Below, piece after piece: positions 6,043 to 10,760 of a stretch of DNA of 10,760 bases (position 1 is the first letter of the stretch; each line of letters begins with the position of its first letter). Both the position numbers and the translations under genes were made by a program. This stretch comes from an uncultured Lachnospiraceae bacterium (GTDB taxonomy: Bacteria > Bacillota > Clostridia > Lachnospirales > Lachnospiraceae). The stretch covers positions 1 to 10,760 of the forward strand of contig CABUAW010000073.1 of the NCBI GenBank assembly GCA_902489645.1, given 5' to 3'. The notes beneath the pieces were generated by a model. It was not told the DNA's origin, made no database searches, and saw only the letters and a program-made list of their open reading frames with translations.

Positions 6043-6052
6043 AGGAGAAAAT

Positions 6053-7303
6053 ATGAAAAAGTGCATAGTAATTGGCGGAGGCGCCGCCGGAATGTTTGCG
6101 GCAATTATGGCCGCGGCCGGGGGGATATCGGTATCTCTCTGGGAAAAGAATGAAAAACTGGGTAAAAAATTATTTATTACCGGAAAAGGCCGGTGCAATC
6201 TGACGAATGATTGTGAAACAGAAGCTCTGTTTCAAAATGTAATGACAAACAGCAAATTCCTTTACAGCGCTTTTTATCAATTTAACAGTCAGGATTTAAT
6301 GAATTTTTTTGAGTCGGAAGGTCTGCGGCTGAAAACGGAGCGGGGGAATCGGGTATTTCCCGAATCGGACAAGTCCTCCGACGTGATTCGGGTACTGGAA
6401 AAAAAACTTAAACGGTTGGGGGTATCCATAGAACTGAACCGTAAGGCGAAGGAACTGATTGTTACGGACGGCGTATGTACAGGCGTGGCGGATTCGTCGG
6501 GATATAAAGAAAATGCGGATTTTGTTTTGCTTGCCACAGGCGGTTTTTCCTATGCATCCACCGGTTCGACCGGAGATGGGCATCGGATGGCGGAAGTGGT
6601 TGGACATACCTTGGCGGAGCCAAGACCGTCCCTGGTTCCGATGGAGACGGAAGAGAACTGGTGCCGGGAACTGATGGGACTTTCTCTTCGAAACGTATCT
6701 GTCATTCTCAAAAAAGGAAAGAAAAAAATCTATGAAGATTTTGGGGAAATGCTTTTTACACATTTTGGGGTCAGCGGTCCACTGATTTTAAGTGCCAGCG
6801 CCCATTGTGGGAAATTAAAGGATTTTCGGGATGTTACACTGACGATTGATTTAAAGCCGGCATTAACGCCCGAACAGATAGACGGCCGGCTTCTTCGCAT
6901 GTTTGAGGAAAATAAAAATAAACAATTCCGAAACAGCCTTAGCGGTCTGCTGCCGAATAAAATGATTCCGGTAATTATCCGGTTATCGGGGATTGAACCG
7001 TATAAACAGGTCAATCTTGTATCCAGAGAGGAAAGGTGGAAACTCGGATATCTGTTAAAGCATCTGGAAATACATATCCGGGGCTTGAGAGGCTTTGACG
7101 AGGCTATTATTACCGGCGGAGGTATAAAGGTTAAGGAAGTGAATCCGGGAACGATGGAATCTAAACGTATTAAAGGCTTGTATTTTGCCGGGGAGATTCT
7201 TGATGTGGATGCTCTGACCGGAGGTTTTAATTTACAGATTGCCTGGTCAACGGCATGGCTGGCAGCAAAAAATATGTTGGAGGTTATGGAAAATGAGCTT
7301 TAA
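6053..7303 (+). CDS. HI0933/YhiN-family FAD-dependent oxidoreductase
   Basis: 416 residues, the usual family length; databases often name the family 'aminoacetone oxidase family FAD-binding enzyme' or BaiN-like. Seen: N-terminal FAD Rossmann motif IGGGAAGMFAA (7-17), family signature GKKLFITGKGRCNLTN (37-52), central LLATGGFSYASTGSTGDG (159-176) and C-terminal YFAGEILDVDALTGGFNL (377-394), which closes the FAD site. No signal peptide or membrane helix, so it is cytosolic. AAGGAG (6042-6047) precedes the ATG by 5 bases. Its 3' end overlaps cmk by 11 bases, so the two are co-translated. The physiological substrate of most members is unknown; an NAD(P)H-dependent redox role is inferred from the fold only. 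The family call is very sure, the function open. Confidence 0.5.
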   Translation: MKKCIVIGGGAAGMFAAIMAAAGGISVSLWEKNEKLGKKLFITGKGRCNLTNDCETEALFQNVMTNSKFLYSAFYQFNSQDLMNFFESEGLRLKTERGNRVFPESDKSSDVIRVLEKKLKRLGVSIELNRKAKELIVTDGVCTGVADSSGYKENADFVLLATGGFSYASTGSTGDGHRMAEVVGHTLAEPRPSLVPMETEENWCRELMGLSLRNVSVILKKGKKKIYEDFGEMLFTHFGVSGPLILSASAHCGKLKDFRDVTLTIDLKPALTPEQIDGRLLRMFEENKNKQFRNSLSGLLPNKMIPVIIRLSGIEPYKQVNLVSREERWKLGYLLKHLEIHIRGLRGFDEAIITGGGIKVKEVNPGTMESKRIKGLYFAGEILDVDALTGGFNLQIAWSTAWLAAKNMLEVMENEL

Positions 7304-7970
7304 TATTGCCATAGATGGTCCGGCAGGCGCCGGTAAAAGTACGATTGCACGGGCGGCGGCCCGAAGCCTTGGATTTTTGTATGTGGACACGGGAGCTATG
7401 TATCGTGCCATTGCACTTCACTTGCTTCGGAATCATGTGGAAGTGGAGCAGGCCGATAAAATTGAAGAACTTTTGGCGGATATGACGATTCGCATTGCTT
7501 ATTCCGGCGGTGAACAACAGATTATTCTGAATGGTGAAAATGTGACCAGCCAGTTAAGAAAAGAGGAGGTCGGCAATATGGCCTCAAAAAGTTCGGCCAA
7601 TCCGAAGGTCCGCGAAAAGCTGCTTCAGCTCCAGCGGGATATTGCCCGGGACAATGACGTTATCATGGACGGACGGGACATCGGAACCTTCGTATTGCCA
7701 AATGCGGATGTGAAGGTTTATCTGACGGCGACTGTGGAGGAACGGGCGAACCGGCGTTATCTGGAACTGAAAGAGAAGGGCATTGATGCCGATATGGCAA
7801 AAATCGAAGAGGATATCCGCACACGGGATTTTCAGGATATGAACCGGGCGATAGCGCCTTTAAAGCAGGCCGAGGATGCGGTTGTCATCGACAGTTCGCG
7901 GCTGTCCATTCCGGAAGTGATGGATAAAATTGTCGATGCGTTTCAGGAATCATTGAAATTGAAAGGATAG
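7293..7970 (+). CDS. cmk: (d)CMP kinase
   Basis: 225 residues, standard length. Cmk phosphorylates CMP and dCMP with ATP, recycling cytidine nucleotides and feeding CTP/dCTP pools. Seen: P-loop GPAGAGKST (9-17), YVDTGAMYRA (30-39) and DGRDIGTFVLP (126-136) of the nucleotide-binding region, and the lid region RTRDFQDMNRAIAPL (176-190) with the conserved RD...R...APL pattern. The chosen ATG lies inside the last codons of the flavoprotein gene, with GGAGG at 7279-7283 upstream; a longer frame from 7239 would add 18 residues before the P-loop strand with no family support. The next gene begins 8 bases after its stop. Grouping cmk with ispH and S1 is, as I recall, common in Clostridia. Very sure. 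Confidence 0.5.
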   Translation: MSFNIAIDGPAGAGKSTIARAAARSLGFLYVDTGAMYRAIALHLLRNHVEVEQADKIEELLADMTIRIAYSGGEQQIILNGENVTSQLRKEEVGNMASKSSANPKVREKLLQLQRDIARDNDVIMDGRDIGTFVLPNADVKVYLTATVEERANRRYLELKEKGIDADMAKIEEDIRTRDFQDMNRAIAPLKQAEDAVVIDSSRLSIPEVMDKIVDAFQESLKLKG

Positions 7971-7978
7971 AGAGTTTC

Positions 7979-9919
7979 ATGGAAGTTGTACTGGCAAAAA
8001 GCGCCGGATTTTGTCCGGGGGTAAAGCGGGCTGTCGATATGGTATATTCTTTGACAAGTGAAAACGCTTGCTCCGGGGGAGCTGCGGATGGCGGCGAACC
8101 GGTTTATACGTATGGCCCGATTATTCACAATGACGAGGTGGTCAGGGATTTGGAAGCAAAGGGGGCCAGGGTTATTCATTCCCTTGAAGCGCTGGATAAT
8201 GCTGCGAAGGGAACCGTTGTCATCCGTTCCCATGGAGTTGCCCGTTCCGTTTATGAAGCCATAGAGGCCAAAGGCTTTAAGATTGCCGATGCGACCTGTC
8301 CTTTCGTCAAACGTATTCATAATATTGTGGAGGAACAGGGAAAGGAAGGCCGGGACATTATCATTATCGGAAATCCCAAACATCCGGAGGTGCAGGGAAT
8401 CCGGGGCTGGTGCCTGACACCGTCGGTGGTCATACAGGATATTGACGAAGCGATGCAATTTTCGGCGGAAGGCTCGAAAAAATTGTGCATAATTTCTCAA
8501 ACGACATTTAATTACAATAAATTTAAAGAATTAGTTGAAATTCTTTTCGAAAAGGGTTATGATATAAACTGTGTAAACTCGATTTGTAATGCAACGGCTG
8601 TTCGGCAGGAAGAAGCGAGGGAAATCGCATCCCATGTAGATGCGATGGTCGTCATTGGCGATAAAAACAGTTCGAACACCCAGAAGCTATACGAAATCAG
8701 TCAAAAAGAATGCGAAAATACTTACTATATACAGACACTTGTTGATTTAGACTTAACTGCTTTTGAATCTATAAGGAATGTAGGTATTACAGCCGGGGCG
8801 TCAACCCCAAATAATATTATCGAGGAGGTTCATACTGCTATGTCAGAGATGAGTTTTGAACAATTATTGGAAGCGTCTTTAAAGACAATTAGAAATGGGG
8901 AGGTCGTTGAGGGTACTGTTATCGACGTTAAAGAAGATGAAATCATCCTTAATATAGGTTACAAAGCAGACGGAATCATTACACGTAACGAATATTCGAA
9001 TACAGCAAATCTTGACCTCACTACTGTAGTCAATGTGGGCGACACCATGCAGGCGAAGGTGCTGAAAGTGAATGACGGCGAAGGTCAGGTGTTGTTAACC
9101 TATAAAAGACTGCTTGCTGAAAAAGGAAACAAGAGACTGGAAGAAGCTTATAACAATAAGGAAGTGCTTACAGCCAAGGTTGTCAATGTTCTTGACGGCG
9201 GCTTGAGCGTTGTTGTTGAAGAAGCGCGTGTATTTATTCCGGCCAGCCTTGTATCCGACACATACGAAAAGAATCTTGGTAAATATGACGGACAGGAAAT
9301 CAGCTTCGTTATTACAGAATTTAACCCAAGAAAACGTCGTATTATCGGTGACAGAAAACAGCTTCTCTTAGCTGAAAAGGCTCAGAAACAGAAAGAGTTA
9401 TTTGAACGCATCAATATCGGTGATGTGGTTGAAGGAAAAGTTAAGAACGTTACAGATTTCGGTGCATTCATCGACCTTGGCGGTGCTGACGGCCTTCTTC
9501 ATATTTCAGAGATGTCCTGGGGACGTGTGGAAAATCCGAAGAAGTTATTAAAAGTCGGCGATGATATCACTGTATTGATTAAAGACATCCAGGGTGAGAA
9601 GATTGCCCTCAGTCTTAAATTTGCTGACCAGAATCCATGGCTTACCGCTGCTGAGAAATATGCCGTAGGTAACGTGGTTGAAGGTAAGGTTGCCAGAATG
9701 ACAGATTTTGGCGCATTTATCGAATTGGAGCCAGGCGTTGACGCACTGCTTCATGTTTCTCAGATTTCCAGAGAGCATGTTGAAAAACCGGCGGACGTTT
9801 TGCAGGTTGGTGAAATCATTACAGCAAAAGTTGTTGATTTCAACGAAGAAGAAAGAAAAATCAGCCTGAGCATCAAAGCTATGGAGATGCCAGCCAGAGA
9901 AGAAACCGTAGAAGAATAA
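7979..9919 (+). CDS. ispH: Fusion of IspH (HMBPP reductase) and ribosomal protein S1
   Basis: 646 residues in one uninterrupted frame. Residues 1-about 285 are IspH, the last enzyme of the MEP pathway, which makes IPP and DMAPP using a 4Fe-4S cluster. Cluster cysteines: Cys12 (GFCPGV), Cys107 (ATCPFV), Cys203 (SICNAT); substrate residues include His50 (IIHND), His85 (SHGV), HPEV (135-138) and SSNT (231-234). Residues about 290-646 are S1-like, with four OB-fold S1 repeats at about 307-376, 393-460, 481-547 and 565-634; VTDFGAFI and MTDFGAFI mark the last two. S1 helps load mRNA on the ribosome. Such fusions are known in Clostridia. The upstream site is weak (AAAGGA, 12 bases before ATG), whereas AGGAGG lies before the internal Met288, so part of the product may be free S1 (rpsA, 359 residues). 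Arginine codons change sharply at the junction. IspH residues 26-40 form a small Gly/Ala-rich insert. Confidence 0.5.
   Translation: MEVVLAKSAGFCPGVKRAVDMVYSLTSENACSGGAADGGEPVYTYGPIIHNDEVVRDLEAKGARVIHSLEALDNAAKGTVVIRSHGVARSVYEAIEAKGFKIADATCPFVKRIHNIVEEQGKEGRDIIIIGNPKHPEVQGIRGWCLTPSVVIQDIDEAMQFSAEGSKKLCIISQTTFNYNKFKELVEILFEKGYDINCVNSICNATAVRQEEAREIASHVDAMVVIGDKNSSNTQKLYEISQKECENTYYIQTLVDLDLTAFESIRNVGITAGASTPNNIIEEVHTAMSEMSFEQLLEASLKTIRNGEVVEGTVIDVKEDEIILNIGYKADGIITRNEYSNTANLDLTTVVNVGDTMQAKVLKVNDGEGQVLLTYKRLLAEKGNKRLEEAYNNKEVLTAKVVNVLDGGLSVVVEEARVFIPASLVSDTYEKNLGKYDGQEISFVITEFNPRKRRIIGDRKQLLLAEKAQKQKELFERINIGDVVEGKVKNVTDFGAFIDLGGADGLLHISEMSWGRVENPKKLLKVGDDITVLIKDIQGEKIALSLKFADQNPWLTAAEKYAVGNVVEGKVARMTDFGAFIELEPGVDALLHVSQISREHVEKPADVLQVGEIITAKVVDFNEEERKISLSIKAMEMPAREETVEE
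8535..8563 (+). promoter_or_regulatory. Candidate internal promoter for S1 inside the ispH part
   Basis: TTGAAA (8535-8540), a 17-base spacer and TATGAT (8558-8563), each 5 of 6 to consensus with ideal spacing, lie in a locally AT-rich part of ispH about 275 bases before the internal S1 start. The spacer contains a 12-bp perfect palindrome, CTTTTCGAAAAG (8543-8554). Because it sits in coding sequence, chance cannot be excluded. Confidence 0.5.
8823..8842 (+). promoter_or_regulatory. rpsA: Internal ribosome binding site and start codon of free S1
   Basis: AGGAGG (8823-8828) lies 11 bases upstream of an in-frame ATG (8840-8842, Met288 of the fusion). From there the protein reads MSEMSFEQLLEASLKTI, a typical N-terminus for a free S1 protein, and would be 359 residues. 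The spacing is slightly long but the site is much stronger than that of the fusion start. Confidence 0.5.
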
Positions 9920-9920
9920 T

Positions 9921-9950
9921 TTGACGGACATATGGATGCAGGAATATACT
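9921..9950 (+). promoter_or_regulatory. Candidate promoter overlapping the S1 terminator
   Basis: TTGACG (9921-9926), an 18-base spacer and TATACT (9945-9950). The -10 lies in the left arm of the terminator hairpin, so transcripts started here (near 9957) lack that arm and would not be terminated. It would drive the gene at 10001. Confidence 0.5.
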
Positions 9951-9973
9951 GATTGTATGTTCCTGCATTTTTT
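9936..9973 (+). terminator. Terminator of the ispH-S1 operon
   Basis: ATGCAGGAATATAC (9936-9949) pairs with GTATGTTCCTGCAT (9955-9968), 14 pairs with one G-U, around a 5-base loop, followed by a run of six Ts (9968-9973). It starts 17 bases after the S1 stop. Confidence 0.5.
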
Positions 9974-10000
9974 AATCTGAGTAGAAGGTGATATTTTTAT

Positions 10001-10760
10001 ATGGATACCTTTAAACTGTTAAAACTAAAAAGTTACTTTACCCATCTTGTAGCCGGAACATTGGCCGTTCTTTTCGGCGCAGGCATTTTACAGGCAATTT
10101 TGCTGGAGATATTGAAGGAATATGACGCGGATTCAAAAGCCGCATATATTTGCGGCGCGGCGGCCTGTGTGGCCATTGTGCTGTGCGGGGTATATGAATT
10201 AACCCGGGCCTTTAATTATGAGAAGCGTATATTAAAAACGTTGGAACCGGGAGAACGCAGAGAATTTATTGCGGAATTATCCGGAAATATTGAAATGTCC
10301 ATTCCGGGTCAGGTTGTGATGACCAGACATTATCTGTTGGTACCGGTTTATGGCGGCGGTTCAGTCCGGGTACTTGCGAGAAATCGTATCATCGGATGTT
10401 TTCAGGCCGACGCCCGCCAGGAAGAAGCGGCCACGGAAGTTCAGATGGTGGTCTATGATACGGATTTTAGGGCGGTAAGCGTAGATATCCGTGGAAAGGG
10501 CAGCTCAGAAGCGGCGGCAAAGCTTTATGAGAAAATTTGTGCGGATATGCCCTGGATTTTCCATGAAGATTACGACAGCTTCCTGGACCAGTCGCGTAAA
10601 AGCGGCTATCGCAGAAAGCTGATTAAGCAGATGCGGGATGCACGGATGCGTTATGAGAGCGGATATGACAGCGAATCAGAGGCTGAGGAGGAGCTTGAGG
10701 CTATGTCTCAGGATGTTCAGGAACGTCTGAATCCGGAGTCCTTTTTAAAAGGTTTTTCAT
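10001..10760 (+). CDS. Unrecognised two-helix membrane protein, 3' partial
   Basis: The frame stays open to the window end (253 full codons). From ATG 10001 it begins MDTFKLLKLKSYFTHLVAG. Two hydrophobic segments at about 16-37 and 47-66, separated by a short charged loop (EILKEYDADSK), suggest a helical hairpin in the membrane with a soluble part from residue 70 onward. The soluble part has a predicted beta-rich stretch (about 95-165, with GQVVMTRHYLLVPVYGGG) and a charged tail rich in Lys/Arg (198-217) and then Glu/Asp (221-239). AGAAGGTG at 9983-9990 is a moderate ribosome binding site 10 bases upstream. It lies just after the ispH-S1 terminator and probably has its own promoter. I do not recognise the family and assign no function. 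Gene reality is well supported by the long open frame, start signals and codon use like its neighbours. Confidence 0.5.
   Translation, partial: MDTFKLLKLKSYFTHLVAGTLAVLFGAGILQAILLEILKEYDADSKAAYICGAAACVAIVLCGVYELTRAFNYEKRILKTLEPGERREFIAELSGNIEMSIPGQVVMTRHYLLVPVYGGGSVRVLARNRIIGCFQADARQEEAATEVQMVVYDTDFRAVSVDIRGKGSSEAAAKLYEKICADMPWIFHEDYDSFLDQSRKSGYRRKLIKQMRDARMRYESGYDSESEAEEELEAMSQDVQERLNPESFLKGFS

Noticed and set aside
7239..7292. Longer cmk start
   Set aside because: The extra 18 residues (MPGQRHGWQQ...) come from another frame of the flavoprotein gene and have no counterpart in CMP kinases; the ATG at 7293 has GGAGG upstream.
7943..8500. 185-codon antisense open frame opposite cmk and ispH
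   Set aside because: It is a shadow of a well-supported gene, with no start signals and no recognisable protein features; the antisense frames under thlA (5707-6198) and the flavoprotein gene (6296-6763) were dropped for the same reason.

Overview
The window looks like chromosomal DNA of a low-to-mid GC anaerobic Firmicute, most probably class Clostridia and perhaps a Lachnospiraceae-type gut bacterium. The signs are an oxygen-sensitive glycyl-radical ribonucleotide reductase, a clostridial-type thiolase, a biotin-domain-less oxaloacetate decarboxylase/pyruvate carboxylase alpha chain, strong AGGAGG-type ribosome binding sites, and an IspH-ribosomal protein S1 fusion of the kind known from Clostridia. 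This is inferred from gene content; no 16S or other marker is present. I see no tRNA, rRNA, CRISPR array, complete insertion sequence or prophage gene.

Layout. (1) 3-1046, + strand: 3' part of a carboxyltransferase gene (oadA type), ending in a hairpin. (2) 1120-1813: leader, ribosome binding site and C-terminal half of an Rpn-family (PD-(D/E)XK) nuclease gene whose catalytic N-terminal half is gone. Two near-identical palindromic terminator repeats bound this remnant. (3) 1910-4279, - strand: nrdD, anaerobic ribonucleotide reductase with a thioredoxin/glutaredoxin-like domain fused at its C-terminus. (4) 4280-4741: a 462-base divergent control region with a near-consensus nrdD promoter, two NrdR-like boxes 32 bases apart, phased A-tracts, a thlA promoter, a Rex-like operator and leader hairpins. 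(5) 4742-5920, +: thlA with a strong terminator. (6) 6053-9919, +: probable operon of a HI0933/YhiN-type flavoprotein, cmk overlapping it by 11 bases, and the ispH-rpsA fusion 8 bases later. Inside the fusion, a near-consensus promoter and an AGGAGG plus ATG could give a separate S1 protein. (7) 10001-end, +: 5' part of an unrecognised two-helix membrane protein gene, whose likely promoter is embedded in the preceding terminator hairpin.

How it fits together. The genes serve core metabolism: carboxyl transfer, dNTP supply (NrdD and Cmk), acetyl-CoA condensation toward butyrate-type fermentation, isoprenoid precursor synthesis and translation. The intergenic signals suggest control of nrdD by dNTP status (NrdR) and of thlA by NADH/NAD+ ratio (Rex). 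I do not see a clearly new defence or mobile system. The best leads are regulatory or architectural: separate S1 expression from within ispH-rpsA, the self-contained NrdD-redoxin fusion, the promoter inside a terminator, and the twin palindromes around the nuclease remnant.

[Form note: the original answer gave no feature confidence values; every confidence of 0.5 is a placeholder required by the schema, not an assessment.]
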